Of a stretch of 64,000 bases of DNA, positions 18,320 through 27,358 are shown in pieces. Positions within the stretch are counted from its first letter, which is position 1. Each line of letters starts with the position of its first letter. The position numbers and the translations under genes were made by a program. Location of the stretch: the NCBI RefSeq assembly GCF_900104035.1, contig NZ_FNIT01000007.1:62001-126000 (forward strand), in the 5' to 3' direction. Under the pieces are notes generated by a model. The model was not told where the DNA came from. It saw nothing but the letters and a program-made list of their open reading frames with translations, and ran no database searches. The DNA is from Aureimonas jatrophae (GTDB lineage Bacteria > Pseudomonadota > Alphaproteobacteria > Rhizobiales > Rhizobiaceae).

Positions 18320-19345
18320 TTACTGCGCGGGAACGCCAGCGGACCAGCGGTCCCAGTTCGCCAGGATATCGGCGGTCAGCGCGTGACCCACGCGATAGGC
18401 GTTCTCGGTGGCGAGCGGGAAGCCGCCCGAGCGGGCCTTGAGCGACGTGTAGGCATCGCCGCCCTCCGGCTCGCGATCGAAGTTGGAGGCGGTGCGTAGA
18501 AGCGCCACCCGGTCGAACCGGAGCAGCCCCGCCTGCTCGCCGCGCTGGAGCGCGGTCAGCGTGGCGTTGTCCTCCATCTGCGTCGTGCAGTAGTTGCCCT
18601 GGCCGTCGGTCGCGGTCTTCACCAGCTCCGCCATCGCATCGGCCAGGCGCTGGCCGTGCCAGTAGGTGTCGCTGGACAGGGTATCGCAGATCGAGACGGC
18701 GGGCGCCGCGCTTCCCGGACCCTTGCCGTAGGTCGCGCGATAGGTCTTGGCGGCGTCGCCGTCGAGAAGCTCGACATCCTTCGACAGCGCGTAGGCGCGT
18801 TGGAGAAGCGGTTCGTTCAACTGGAACAGCTCGGTCTTGGAACCCCAGGTCGCCTTTTCACCTGGCGCCTTCGCCCCCAGCGCCAGCGCGCCCGAACTCC
18901 AGCCCGCCGGAATCTGGCGCGCATCGATGTCGTGCCGCAGACCGCCATCCACCGCATAGCGTGCCCAGTGCGCCGAGCCGAGCGTGCCATCGTCGGGATC
19001 GACGCCCGCGATGCCGGCGATCAGGAAATAGGTCTGCGACAGGTCGAACCGGCCGCTGTAGACCAGCGCCGAGACCGAGCTCGCCGCGTTCGCGAAACCC
19101 ATCGCCGTGGTCATGTGGCACAGGCCCTCGGTGCCGCAGTGGACCTCGGGATACTCGGCCGACAGACCCGGCACCTTGATGACATCCGTCAGGTTCTCGT
19201 TGGCGAGCCAGGGCTTGGCCTCGTCGCCGAACATCGTGATCACGAAGACCTTGGGCGCCATCGGCGCGCCATCCTGGGCCGCGCCCGGCGTGACGGTCAT
19301 CGCGGTCGCCGCCAGCAGGGCGGCCATCATCCAGGTCCGTTTCAT
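18320..19345 (-). CDS. Purine nucleoside permease (NUP)-family periplasmic protein
   Basis: 341 aa. The ATG at 19345 has AAGGAAGG upstream and yields a Sec signal (MKRTWMMAALLAATAMTVTP, cleavage near GAAQDG). The mature protein shows the NUP family pattern: APKVFVITMFGDEAKPWLAN, PEVHCGTEGLCHMTTAMGFA, YFLIAGIAGVDPDDGTLGSA and ICDTLSSDTYWHGQRLADAM. Despite the name, which comes from a yeast permease, this is a soluble nucleoside-phosphorylase-fold protein; in bacteria it probably binds or cleaves purine nucleosides in the periplasm. No transporter genes adjoin it. Confidence 0.88.
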   Translation of the reverse strand: MKRTWMMAALLAATAMTVTPGAAQDGAPMAPKVFVITMFGDEAKPWLANENLTDVIKVPGLSAEYPEVHCGTEGLCHMTTAMGFANAASSVSALVYSGRFDLSQTYFLIAGIAGVDPDDGTLGSAHWARYAVDGGLRHDIDARQIPAGWSSGALALGAKAPGEKATWGSKTELFQLNEPLLQRAYALSKDVELLDGDAAKTYRATYGKGPGSAAPAVSICDTLSSDTYWHGQRLADAMAELVKTATDGQGNYCTTQMEDNATLTALQRGEQAGLLRFDRVALLRTASNFDREPEGGDAYTSLKARSGGFPLATENAYRVGHALTADILANWDRWSAGVPAQ

Positions 19346-19555
19346 ACGGCTTCCTTCCTTTGTCGATACAACAGGCGGGAAAGAACCGAGCCGGCGGAGG
19401 GATACAAGCGCCAAGACCGAGCGCGAAGGCAGAATGTTCCGATCGGCCTGCGCGAGCGGCAGAACACGGCGCGATGCCTGCTCTCGCGCCAGGGTATGCC
19501 CCGTTTCGAGGCGCCGGGCTTGCGCGCTCGCCTCGGATCCGACGGGTGCCAGCGG

Positions 19556-20353
19556 TCAATCGCCGTCGTCGGGGATCGCCAGCAGATGGCCGCAGGCCTT
19601 GCAGTGGACGGCATCCGGCTCGTGGCGCTCGAGCGCGCAGCGCGGGCAGCGGAAGAAGACCTTGTAGGGGCGGAACACGGCCTGCGCGAGACGCACGAAG
19701 AGCGAGATGCCGACGATCATGGTCACGATCGAGGTCAGCTTGCCGGCCACCCCCGGCAGCGTGATGTCGCCGAAGCCCGTGGTCGTCACCGTCGCCACCG
19801 TGAAGTAGAGCGCGTCCACATAGCCTTCGACGCCCGAGCCCGGCCGCGCGAACGCCGTGTACACAAAGCCGGTGATCACGAAGAGGCAGGTGACGAGGTT
19901 GATCAGGGCGCGCGCCGCATCCTCGTAGGCGCGCCACCGGCTGCGGCGCACCGGGCGCCACAGCACCTCCTTGTGCGACAGCGTCCAGATTTTCAGGACC
20001 CGCAGGAAGCCGAGGCTGAAGAAGTAGCTCGGCGCCACCAGCGTCAGAAGCACGAGAAGATCGATCCAGACCGTCGGTCGCCGCAGCCAGCGCGACAGGC
20101 GCGGCGCGACCAGCGCCCGCGCCAGAAGGTCGAGCCCCACCACGAGCGCCGCCGCGTAGTCCAGCCACAGGAAGGTGCGCCGGTTCTCGATCAGGGGGCT
20201 CAGGATGAAGAAGGCGATGATCAGGACATCGATCGCCGCCATCGCCGCCTGGAACCGGAGGGCCTTCGGGTGGTCGGAGTTGTAGAGGGCGTCGAGCCGG
20301 CGCCGCAGGCGGCGAAAGCGGGACTCGGCGGGTTCGGCGGCGATCTTCGTCAT
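19556..20353 (-). CDS. Voltage-gated-type potassium channel with C-terminal zinc ribbon
   Basis: 265 aa. Hydrophobic segments fit an ion-transport domain: [56 protein letters not shown], then ALINLVTCLFVITGFVYTAF as the outer pore helix. The filter is in FTVATVTTTGFGDITLPG (TTGFGD in place of TVGYGD), followed by KLTSIVTMIVGISLFVRL. The S4-like segment is short and weakly charged. The cytoplasmic tail is a four-cysteine zinc ribbon (CPRC and CKAC, last 35 residues), which is unusual as a gating or sensing module. Potassium selectivity is inferred from the filter. Confidence 0.88.
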   Translation of the reverse strand: MTKIAAEPAESRFRRLRRRLDALYNSDHPKALRFQAAMAAIDVLIIAFFILSPLIENRRTFLWLDYAAALVVGLDLLARALVAPRLSRWLRRPTVWIDLLVLLTLVAPSYFFSLGFLRVLKIWTLSHKEVLWRPVRRSRWRAYEDAARALINLVTCLFVITGFVYTAFARPGSGVEGYVDALYFTVATVTTTGFGDITLPGVAGKLTSIVTMIVGISLFVRLAQAVFRPYKVFFRCPRCALERHEPDAVHCKACGHLLAIPDDGD

Positions 20354-20484
20354 GCGCGGAAAAAGCTAGGGCATCCGCCCCGAACCGCGAGCCGCCCGAA
20401 CCGTCCCTTGCGCACCCGCCCGCTTGCCGGTTTCCCGATTTGGAACCATTCTCGCCGCGCGGCGCAACGCGGCAGGGTCGGTTC

Positions 20485-21057
20485 ATGCTTCTTCTCGTTC
20501 TCGGTCTCGTGCTGTTCGTCGGCGCCCATTCGCTGCGCATCGCGGGCGAGGCGCCGCGCGCCGCGCTGCTCGCGCGGCTCGGCGAGGGTCCCTACAAGGG
20601 GCTCTATTCCGCGGTCTCGCTTGCCGGCCTCATCCTGATCGGCCAGGGCTACGGCGACGCCCTGGCCGCGTCCGGCATGGTCTGGATCCCGCCCACGGGC
20701 CTGCGCCACCTCACGCTGCTGCTCGTGCCGATCGGCTTCGTGCTCGTCGTCAGCGCCTATGCGCCGGCGGGCCGCATCAAGCGCGCCGCCCGCCACCCAA
20801 TGGTGCTCGGCATCGGCATCTGGGCGCTCGGCCACCTCCTGGCCAACGGCGAGACCGCCAACGTCGTCCTGTTCGGCGCCTTTCTCCTGTGGGCGGCGGC
20901 GGACTATGCCGCCTCGCTCCGCCGTGCGCCCCAGCCCGTCGCCGGTCCCGTCTCGACCAAGGGCGACGCCATCGCCATGGTGGTCGGCCTCGGCCTCGCC
21001 CTGGCCTTCCTCCTCGGCCTGCACCAGTGGCTGATCGGCGTCTCGCCGCTTCAGTAG
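20485..21057 (+). CDS. NnrU family membrane protein
   Basis: 190 aa from the ATG at 20485 (MLLLVLGLVLFVGAHSLRIA), which places the first helix at the N-terminus. Conserved NnrU features: FVGAHSLR in helix 1, GPYKGLYSAVSLAGLILIG, RHPMVLGIGIWALGHLLANG with the HP and H residues, and a final helix ending GLHQWLIGVSPL. About five helices. NnrU was named from nitric-oxide-reductase clusters and is related to methanethiol/isoprenylcysteine methyltransferase-like membrane proteins, but here no nor genes are near. Function unknown. Confidence 0.85.
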   Translation: MLLLVLGLVLFVGAHSLRIAGEAPRAALLARLGEGPYKGLYSAVSLAGLILIGQGYGDALAASGMVWIPPTGLRHLTLLLVPIGFVLVVSAYAPAGRIKRAARHPMVLGIGIWALGHLLANGETANVVLFGAFLLWAAADYAASLRRAPQPVAGPVSTKGDAIAMVVGLGLALAFLLGLHQWLIGVSPLQ

Positions 21058-21064
21058 TGCCGCG

Positions 21065-21625
21065 TCACACCGCGTCCATCGCCTCCAGGACGACGTTGTC
21101 GTTGGTGTAGATGCAGATCTCGGCCGCGATCCGCATGGCGCGCCGCGCGATCTCCTCGGCTTCGAGATCCGTGTCCGCGAGCGCGCGCGCCGCCGCCAGA
21201 GCGTAGTTGCCGCCCGAGCCGATCGCGATCACCCCGTTCTCGGGCTCGAGCACGTCGCCGTTGCCGGTCAGCGTCAGCGTCACGTTCCGGTCCGCCACGA
21301 TCATCATCGCCTCGAGGCGCCGCAGATAGCGGTCCGTGCGCCAATCCTTGGCCAGCTCCACGCAGGCGCGCGTCAGCTGGTCGGGATACTGCTCGAGCTT
21401 GGCCTCCAGCCGCTCCAGCAGCGTGAACGCGTCCGCCGTCGCGCCCGCGAAGCCCGCGATCACCTGGCCGTTCTTGCCGAGCCGCCGGACCTTCTTCGCG
21501 TTCCCCTTCATCACCGTGTTGCCCAGCGACACCTGCCCGTCGCCCGCCACCACGACACGCCCGCCCTTGCGCACCGTGACGATCGTCGTCCCGTACATCA
21601 TCGCCGGATCATGCCTGTCCATCAT
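21065..21625 (-). CDS. hslV: ATP-dependent protease subunit HslV
   Basis: About 186 aa. The catalytic core starts at [20 protein letters not shown]; the first Thr of TTIV is the N-terminal nucleophile exposed after processing. I place the start at the ATG pair 21622-21625 ([12 protein letters not shown]); nearby ATGs at 21634 and 21601 are possible, while the longer open frame runs into the intergenic repeat and is not credible. [20 protein letters not shown] and [17 protein letters not shown] are family signatures. Forms a double hexamer capped by HslU. The hslU gene is about 10 kb away (31746). Confidence 0.95.
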   Translation of the reverse strand: MMDRHDPAMMYGTTIVTVRKGGRVVVAGDGQVSLGNTVMKGNAKKVRRLGKNGQVIAGFAGATADAFTLLERLEAKLEQYPDQLTRACVELAKDWRTDRYLRRLEAMMIVADRNVTLTLTGNGDVLEPENGVIAIGSGGNYALAAARALADTDLEAEEIARRAMRIAAEICIYTNDNVVLEAMDAV

Positions 21626-21968
21626 CACACCCATCCACGCCGGGCCCAACGCCCGCTCGCCGCCCATATGGGCGCGCGGCGCGGCGACCCCAAGGGCGGG
21701 GCGTTCGGGGTCCAAGACGGGGCTCCGCCCTCGACCCGGCAGGGACATGATGTCCCTGCACCCTCTTCTCTTGAAGAGGTGTCCCGATCCGGGAGGGGTC
21801 GCAGACCCCTCCCGGATCGGGACATGTCGCCAAACGAAAAGAAGGGTCCGGGAATTCTTTCCCGGATGGGGGTCGGGGCGATAGCCCCGCTACGACCTTG
21901 AACGCCCGCGCCCTTTTGGTCCGCGCCGCTGCGCGCTATGGGGGGGCGAAGCGTTGTGGAGACGGATG
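21626..21968. other. Divergent hslV-hisB intergenic region
   Basis: 343 bp. More than half is the hairpin-rich repeat copy A (21713-21889). The rest must contain the promoters of hslV and the his operon; no clear -35/-10 pair was found. Confidence 0.5.
21713..21889 (+). repeat. Multi-hairpin intergenic repeat, copy A
   Basis: 177 bp that folds into a row of hairpins: GGGC-TCC-GCCC (21720-21730), 21740-21758 (9-bp arms), a 21-bp perfect stem 21780-21800 with 21804-21824 (3-nt loop), 21847-21866 (8 bp), and CGGGGC-GATA-GCCCCG (21874-21889). Its first 32 bp (21713-21744) are identical to copy B at 57980-58011, and the same hairpins follow in the same order there. The long stem differs in sequence between copies but pairs in both. 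It lies 80 bp upstream of hisB. Confidence 0.85.
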
Positions 21969-22577
21969 ATGGGTGAGACGGCGGGTCGGCGGGATGCGAG
22001 CGTGGAGCGCGCGACCAAGGAGACGCAGATCCGGGTTCGGGTGGATCTCGACGGGCAGGGCCGGGCGCGCGTCGCGACGGGCGTCGGCTTCTTCGACCAT
22101 ATGCTGGATCATCTCTCGCGCCATTCGCTGATCGACATCGACGTCGAGGCGAAGGGCGACCTTCACATCGACGACCACCACACGGTGGAGGACGTCGGCA
22201 TCGCGCTGGGGCAGGCGATCCGCCGGGCGATGGGCGAGCGGCGGGGCATCCGGCGCTATGCATCGCTGGATCTGGCGATGGACGAGTGCCTGACGCGCGC
22301 GGCGATTGATGTCTCGGGGCGTCCGTTTCTCGTGTTCCGCACGCGCTTCACGGCGGAGAAGATCGGGACGTTCGACACGGAGCTGGTGCGCGAGTTCTTC
22401 CAGGCGCTCGCGATCAACGCGGGGCTGACGCTGCATATCGAGACGCTCTACGGCGAGAACTCGCACCACATCGCGGAGACCTGCTTCAAGGCGGTGGCGC
22501 GGGTGCTCGGCGAGGCGCTGTCAATCGACCCGCGCCAAGCCGATCTCGTGCCGTCCACCAAGGGCATGCTGGCGTGA
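21969..22577 (+). CDS. hisB: Imidazoleglycerol-phosphate dehydratase
   Basis: 202 aa. Start at the second of two adjacent ATGs (21966, 21969), as GGAG lies 7 bp before 21969. Metal-binding histidine motifs are present: [28 protein letters not shown] and [14 protein letters not shown]. It is the single-function dehydratase, without the histidinol-phosphatase domain of enterobacteria. Sixth step of histidine synthesis. First gene of hisB-DUF2628-hisH-hisA-(Uma2)-hisF-hisE-coaA; its stop overlaps the next start (GTGA). Confidence 0.97.
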   Translation: MGETAGRRDASVERATKETQIRVRVDLDGQGRARVATGVGFFDHMLDHLSRHSLIDIDVEAKGDLHIDDHHTVEDVGIALGQAIRRAMGERRGIRRYASLDLAMDECLTRAAIDVSGRPFLVFRTRFTAEKIGTFDTELVREFFQALAINAGLTLHIETLYGENSHHIAETCFKAVARVLGEALSIDPRQADLVPSTKGMLA

Positions 22578-23038
22578 CGACGCGCTGGCGCGTCTTCGAG
22601 CGGGAGGCAGCCGCGGAGCCGAGCGAGGCGGCGCGCTTCGTGCCGGAGCGGTTCGCTTGGGCAGCGCTGGTGCTGCCGCCGGTCTGGCTCGCGAGCCACC
22701 GCCTCTGGTGGTGGGCGGTGGGCGCCCTGGTGCTGGAGATCGCGTTTCCCCTGCTCGGCGCCCTGTCGGCCGCGCCCGGCATCGGCGGCCTCCTGTCGCT
22801 GCTGCTCGGCGTCCTCGTCGCGCTGGAGGGCCCGAGCCTTCGGGCGCGGCGGCTGGAGCGGCAGGGCTGGCGCGAGCGTGCGGCGTTCGAGGCGCGCGAT
22901 CTGCCGGAGGCGGAAATCCTCTACTACGGGCGCGAGCGGCGCTTTGTGGCGCCGCAGGCCGTGGTGCCCATCGTGGCGCTGCCGCCGCGCCCGGCCCGCA
23001 CCCTCTTCGATCCCCCTTCTTCGGGACTGCGTGCATGA
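22574..23038 (+). CDS. DUF2628 domain membrane protein
   Basis: 154 aa from a GTG at 22574 that overlaps the hisB stop. The N-terminus has the DUF2628 pattern (WRVFEREA, then [20 protein letters not shown]). Three or so membrane segments follow ([37 protein letters not shown]). A DUF2628 gene between hisB and hisH is a typical Hyphomicrobiales arrangement. It is unlikely to be a histidine enzyme; its role is unknown. The stop overlaps hisH (ATGA). Confidence 0.85.
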   Translation: MTTRWRVFEREAAAEPSEAARFVPERFAWAALVLPPVWLASHRLWWWAVGALVLEIAFPLLGALSAAPGIGGLLSLLLGVLVALEGPSLRARRLERQGWRERAAFEARDLPEAEILYYGRERRFVAPQAVVPIVALPPRPARTLFDPPSSGLRA

Positions 23039-23691
23039 GCGAGACGGTCGCCATCATCGACTACGGCTCGGGCAACCTGCGCTCGGCCGCGAAAGCCTTC
23101 GAGCGGGCGGTCGCCGAGGCCGGGACCGGCGTGCGGGTTCTCGTTACCGAGGATCCGGACGCGGTGCGCCGGGCGGACCGCGTGGTGCTGCCGGGCGTCG
23201 GCGCCTATGCGGACTGCCGCGCGGGGCTGGCCGCGGTGCCGGGCATGGAAACGGCGCTGCGCGAGGCGGTGGAGGGGCGCGGCGTGCCGTTCCTCGGCAT
23301 CTGCGTCGGCATGCAGCTCATGTCGGACCGGGGCCTGGAGAAGACCGTGACGCAGGGGCTCGGCTGGATCGGCGGCGACGTCGAGCCGATCGTGCCGAGC
23401 GACCCGGCGCTGAAGGTTCCGCAGATCGGCTGGAACACGATCCGCCAGCATCGCGACCATGCGCTGCTGGACGGCATCGCGACCGGCGAGACGGGCCTCC
23501 ACGCCTACTTCGTCCATTCCTACCATCTCGTGGCGACGCGGCCCGAGGAGGTGGTGGCGAGCGTCGACTACGGCGGCGCGGTCACCGCGATCGTGGCGCG
23601 CGACAACCGCGCCGGCACCCAGTTTCACCCCGAGAAGAGCCAGACGCTGGGTTTGGCGCTGATCGCGAACTTCCTGCGCTGGAGACCGTGA
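23035..23691 (+). CDS. hisH: Imidazole glycerol phosphate synthase, glutaminase subunit
   Basis: 218 aa. Class I glutamine amidotransferase: nucleophile Cys in [15 protein letters not shown] (about residue 87), His-Glu pair in [12 protein letters not shown]; the oxyanion segment is [12 protein letters not shown]. Supplies ammonia to HisF to form imidazole glycerol phosphate and AICAR. Overlaps its neighbours on both sides, so tightly coupled in the his operon. Confidence 0.97.
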   Translation: MSETVAIIDYGSGNLRSAAKAFERAVAEAGTGVRVLVTEDPDAVRRADRVVLPGVGAYADCRAGLAAVPGMETALREAVEGRGVPFLGICVGMQLMSDRGLEKTVTQGLGWIGGDVEPIVPSDPALKVPQIGWNTIRQHRDHALLDGIATGETGLHAYFVHSYHLVATRPEEVVASVDYGGAVTAIVARDNRAGTQFHPEKSQTLGLALIANFLRWRP

Positions 23692-24428
23692 TGCCGATCC
23701 TCTTTCCCGCGATCGACCTCAAGAATGGCGCCTGCGTGCGCCTGAAGCTCGGCCTGATGGACGAGGCGACGGTCTACAACGAGGACCCGGCCGCGCAGGC
23801 GCGCGCGTTTGCCCGGCAGGGTTTCACGCATCTCCACGTCGTCGACCTCGACGGCGCGTTCGCAGGCCGCGCGGTGAACGGCGCGGCGGTGGAGGCGATC
23901 GTGCGTGAAGTCGGCGACGAGATGCGCGTCCAGCTCGGCGGCGGCATCCGCACGCTGGAGGACGTCGAGCGCTGGCTCTCGCTCGGCCTGTCGCGCGTCA
24001 TCCTCGGCACCGTGGCGGTGCGCGATCCCGCGCTCGTGCGCGAGGCCGCCCGGCGCTTTCCCGGCCAGATCGTGGTCGGCATCGACGCCAAGGGTGGGCG
24101 GGTCGCCGTGGAGGGCTGGGCGGAAGCCTCGGAACTCACCGCGACCGAGCTGGCGCTCCGCTTCGCCGATGCTGGGGTGGCGGCGATCGTCTACACCGAC
24201 ATCGACCGCGACGGGATTCTGGCGGGCGTCAACTGGGACGCCACGATCGCGCTCGGGTCTGCCGTGCCGATCCCGGTGATCGCGAGCGGGGGCCTCGCCT
24301 CGATCGAGGACATCCACCGCCTCGCCGCGCCTGATGCCGCGCATCTGGAAGGCGCCATCACCGGCCGCGCGCTCTACGACGGCCGCCTCGACCCGGCCGA
24401 GGCCTTGCGCGTGCTGGCGGCCGCCTGA
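23691..24428 (+). CDS. hisA: ProFAR isomerase (phosphoribosylformimino-5-aminoimidazole carboxamide ribotide isomerase)
   Basis: 245 aa; the ATG at 23691 shares one base with the hisH stop (TGATG). TIM barrel with [18 protein letters not shown] (catalytic Asp9 in AIDLK), [32 protein letters not shown] (second catalytic Asp in the TDIDRDG loop) and [13 protein letters not shown] phosphate-binding loops. A parS site and a Uma2-type gene separate it from hisF. Confidence 0.96.
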   Translation: MPILFPAIDLKNGACVRLKLGLMDEATVYNEDPAAQARAFARQGFTHLHVVDLDGAFAGRAVNGAAVEAIVREVGDEMRVQLGGGIRTLEDVERWLSLGLSRVILGTVAVRDPALVREAARRFPGQIVVGIDAKGGRVAVEGWAEASELTATELALRFADAGVAAIVYTDIDRDGILAGVNWDATIALGSAVPIPVIASGGLASIEDIHRLAAPDAAHLEGAITGRALYDGRLDPAEALRVLAAA

Positions 24429-24433
24429 AGCGC

Positions 24434-24449
24434 TGTTTCACGTGAAACC
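24434..24449. other. parS-like centromere site 2
   Basis: TGTTTCACGTGAAACC, identical to site 1 (15 of 16 with the symmetric ParB target). It lies 6 bp after the hisA stop codon, in the gap before the Uma2-type gene. About 31 kb from the predicted origin. Confidence 0.88.
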
Positions 24450-24482
24450 GCCCTGCCCTTTCGGGGCAGGAATGGCGGCGCT

Positions 24483-25052
24483 ATGTTGGGTGACATGAAC
24501 GTCCAGACGCCGACCATCCGGACTGCCGACGACTTCCTGCGCTGGAACGAGGGCCGCGCGGGTAAGCTCGAGTTCGTACGGGGAAGGATCACCGGCATGA
24601 TGACAGGCGGCTCGAGGCGTCACGCCGAGCTTTTCCTGCAGCTGGCCTTTCTCCTGAAACGAGACCTGACCGATCCCTCGCTTCGCATCACCGCAGCCGA
24701 CTATGCCGTTCGTACGCCGGTCGGCATCCGCTATCCCGACGTTCTGGTTCACCGGGACGAGGGCGACGGCCGAGACCTTGCGACCGGCGAGCCCCTGTTC
24801 ATCGCCGAGATCCTGTCGCCCTCGACGCTGGCGACGGATTTTGGAGAGAAGGCTGCGGAGTACACCGCGCTTCCCACCCTCCTCCACTATCTCGTCCTGT
24901 CGCAGGACGAGCCGCGCGCCTGGCTCTGGCGGCGCGACGAGACGCAAGCCTTCGGTTCGCCCGAGATGGTGGCGGGCGCGGACGAAAGCGTCACCCTCGA
25001 CGGCTTCGCGCTGACCCTGTCCCTTGCCGAGCTCTATCGCGGCATCGCATAA
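24483..25052 (+). CDS. Uma2 family (DUF820) putative PD-(D/E)XK endonuclease
   Basis: 189 aa; an in-frame ATG at 24495 ([17 protein letters not shown]) is an equally good start. The Uma2 pattern is clear: [35 protein letters not shown], the acidic active-site strand [16 protein letters not shown] and [20 protein letters not shown] (the ExK-like segment). The family is abundant in cyanobacteria and scattered in proteobacteria; its biological function is not established. It interrupts the his operon between hisA and hisF, where related genomes have no such gene as far as I recall, so it is probably an insertion. Confidence 0.85.
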   Translation: MLGDMNVQTPTIRTADDFLRWNEGRAGKLEFVRGRITGMMTGGSRRHAELFLQLAFLLKRDLTDPSLRITAADYAVRTPVGIRYPDVLVHRDEGDGRDLATGEPLFIAEILSPSTLATDFGEKAAEYTALPTLLHYLVLSQDEPRAWLWRRDETQAFGSPEMVAGADESVTLDGFALTLSLAELYRGIA

Positions 25053-25103
25053 GCCGCGCCACAGGCGCCCCCGGCGTCGCCCCCTTCGACAGGCCGTTTT
25101 CCC

Positions 25104-25889
25104 GTGACCCTCAAAGCCCGCATCATCCCCTGCCTCGACGTGAAGGACGGGCGCGTCGTGAAGGGCGTGAACTTCGAGGGCCTGCGCGACGCCGGCGATC
25201 CCGTGGAAGCCGCCCGTCGCTACGACGCGGCCGGCGCCGACGAGCTCTGCTTCCTCGACATCACCGCGTCCTCCGACAATCGCGACACGATCTTCGACGT
25301 CGTGGCGCGAACGGCCGAGGCCTGCTTCATGCCCGTCACCGTCGGCGGGGGCGTGCGCACGGTCGCCGACATCCGCCGCCTCCTGCTCGCGGGCGCCGAC
25401 AAGGTGTCGATCAACACGGCGGCGGTGGTAAAGCCCGAATTCGTGGCGGAAGCGGCCGACAAGTTCGGCAACCAGTGCATCGTGGTGGCGATCGACGCGA
25501 AAAGCGTCGCGACCGAGGGCGAGGCACCGCGCTGGGAGATCTTCACCCATGGCGGGCGAAACCGAACCGGCATCGACGCCGTGCAGTTCGCCCGGCGCGT
25601 CGTGTCGCTCGGCGCGGGCGAAATCCTTCTCACCTCCATGGACCGCGACGGCACCAAGGCCGGCTTCGACCTGCCGCTCACCCGCGCCATCGCCGACGCC
25701 GTCACCGTGCCGGTGATCGCGAGCGGAGGCGTCGGCACGCTCGACCATCTGGTGGCGGGCGTGCGGGAAGGCGGCGCGGGCGCCGTGCTCGCCGCCTCGA
25801 TCTTCCATTTCGGCACCCACACGGTGATGGAGGCCAAGCACCACATGACGGCGGCCGGCATCCCCATGCGCCTCGACGGAGCGCACTGA
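25104..25889 (+). CDS. hisF: Imidazole glycerol phosphate synthase, cyclase subunit
   Basis: 261 aa from a GTG at 25104. [20 protein letters not shown] carries catalytic Asp11 (CLDV), [15 protein letters not shown] the second catalytic Asp; phosphate loops [16 protein letters not shown] and [13 protein letters not shown]. Works with HisH; ammonia passes down the barrel. It lies 51 bp after the Uma2-type gene. Confidence 0.97.
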   Translation: MTLKARIIPCLDVKDGRVVKGVNFEGLRDAGDPVEAARRYDAAGADELCFLDITASSDNRDTIFDVVARTAEACFMPVTVGGGVRTVADIRRLLLAGADKVSINTAAVVKPEFVAEAADKFGNQCIVVAIDAKSVATEGEAPRWEIFTHGGRNRTGIDAVQFARRVVSLGAGEILLTSMDRDGTKAGFDLPLTRAIADAVTVPVIASGGVGTLDHLVAGVREGGAGAVLAASIFHFGTHTVMEAKHHMTAAGIPMRLDGAH

Positions 25890-25892
25890 GCC

Positions 25893-26228
25893 ATGAGCAC
25901 CCACGGCTTCACGCTGACCAGCCTCGAGCGCATCGTGGCGCAGCGCGCCGCATCCGGCGACGATGGCTCCTACACCGCCAAGCTCGTCGCGCGCGGCACG
26001 CTCTATGCCGCCCGCAAGCTCGGCGAGGAGGCGGTGGAGCTCGTCGTGGCGGCGATCGCCGAGGACGAGGCGGCGTTGACCGGCGAGGCGGCCGACCTCC
26101 TCTACCATCTCCTCGTGGTGCTGCGGCTGCGCGACGTTCCGCTCAGTGCGGTGCTCGCCGAGCTCGAGCGGCGCACGGCGCAGACCGGCCTTCAGGAGAA
26201 GGCGTCGCGGGTGCCCGACGCCGGATGA
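25893..26228 (+). CDS. hisE: Phosphoribosyl-ATP diphosphatase
   Basis: 111 aa. All-alpha MazG-like fold with the acidic metal site [17 protein letters not shown] and [14 protein letters not shown]. Second step of histidine synthesis. Stand-alone HisE, without the HisI domain. Three bp after hisF, and its stop overlaps coaA (ATGA). Confidence 0.96.
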   Translation: MSTHGFTLTSLERIVAQRAASGDDGSYTAKLVARGTLYAARKLGEEAVELVVAAIAEDEAALTGEAADLLYHLLVVLRLRDVPLSAVLAELERRTAQTGLQEKASRVPDAG

Positions 26229-27214
26229 GCGCCGCCGTGGACCCCTTCACCCTTCGACCCTCGCCGCTCGGCGGCGAGGCGCTGTCGCCCTACCACTTCT
26301 TTCCGGCCGAGACCTGGGCGACCTTCCGCGGCCGCGAGGCGCTGACGCTCACCGCCGACGAGGTGCGCCGCCTGCGCTCGCTCGGCGACCAGATCGACGT
26401 CGACGAGGTCGAGCGCATCTATCTCGCCGTCTCGCGCCTCCTCTACTCCCACGTGGAGTCCAGCCAGGCGCTGTTTCGCCAGCGCAAGCGCTTCCTGCGC
26501 GGCTCCGACCAGGCGCGCACGCCCTTCATCATCGGCATCGCCGGCTCGGTGGCGGCCGGCAAGTCGACCACCGCGCGCATCCTGAAGGAGCTTCTCGCCC
26601 GCTGGCCGGGCACGCCCAAGGTTGACCTCGTCACGACCGACGGGTTCCTGTTTCCGAACGCGGTGCTGGAGGCCAACGGCCTGATGCAGCGCAAGGGCTT
26701 TCCGGAAAGCTACGACGTCGCGGCGATCCTGCGCTTCCTTAGCGACATCAAGGCCGGCGCCCGCCACGTGCGCGCGCCGGTCTACTCGCACTTCTTCTAC
26801 GACGTCGTGCCGGGCGAGAGCGTCGAGGTTGACCAGCCCGACATCCTGATCTTCGAGGGGCTCAACGTCCTGCAGGTGCGCGACATGCCGCCGGGCGGCC
26901 GCTTCGTGCCCTTCGTGTCGGACTTCTTCGACCACTCGATCTATATCGATGCCGACGAGCGCGACCTGCACCGCTGGTACGTCGCACGCTTCATGCGCCT
27001 GCGCGAGACGGCGTTCCGCGACGAGGCCTCCTTCTTCCATCGCTATTCCGCGATCTCGGAGGACGAGGCGCTGACCATCGCCGAGCGCTTGTGGACGACG
27101 ATCAACGCCCGGAACCTCTACGAGAACATCCTGCCGACGCGGCCCCGCGCGGACCTCATCCTGCGCAAGGGCGGCGACCATCTCGTGGAAGAGGTCGCGT
27201 TGCGCAAGATCTGA
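26225..27214 (+). CDS. coaA: Pantothenate kinase (type I)
   Basis: 329 aa from the ATG at 26225 overlapping hisE. P-loop [17 protein letters not shown] (residues 104-120); [27 protein letters not shown] and [19 protein letters not shown] are diagnostic of type I CoaA. First committed step of coenzyme A synthesis, normally inhibited by CoA. Its place at the end of the his operon is standard in Hyphomicrobiales. Confidence 0.97.
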   Translation: MSAAVDPFTLRPSPLGGEALSPYHFFPAETWATFRGREALTLTADEVRRLRSLGDQIDVDEVERIYLAVSRLLYSHVESSQALFRQRKRFLRGSDQARTPFIIGIAGSVAAGKSTTARILKELLARWPGTPKVDLVTTDGFLFPNAVLEANGLMQRKGFPESYDVAAILRFLSDIKAGARHVRAPVYSHFFYDVVPGESVEVDQPDILIFEGLNVLQVRDMPPGGRFVPFVSDFFDHSIYIDADERDLHRWYVARFMRLRETAFRDEASFFHRYSAISEDEALTIAERLWTTINARNLYENILPTRPRADLILRKGGDHLVEEVALRKI

Positions 27215-27358
27215 GCCGGCGGCGGGCGGTTAGCGAAAGCTTTACCGCGATTCGCGGATTGGCCCGATCAGCAGCCGCGAGCCCGTCGCCTTAAGCGATC
27301 GGAAGCCGCCTCCCCCCTACCCTTCGACCGTCATCGGTCCGTTGGGAGTTCGGCCGGC

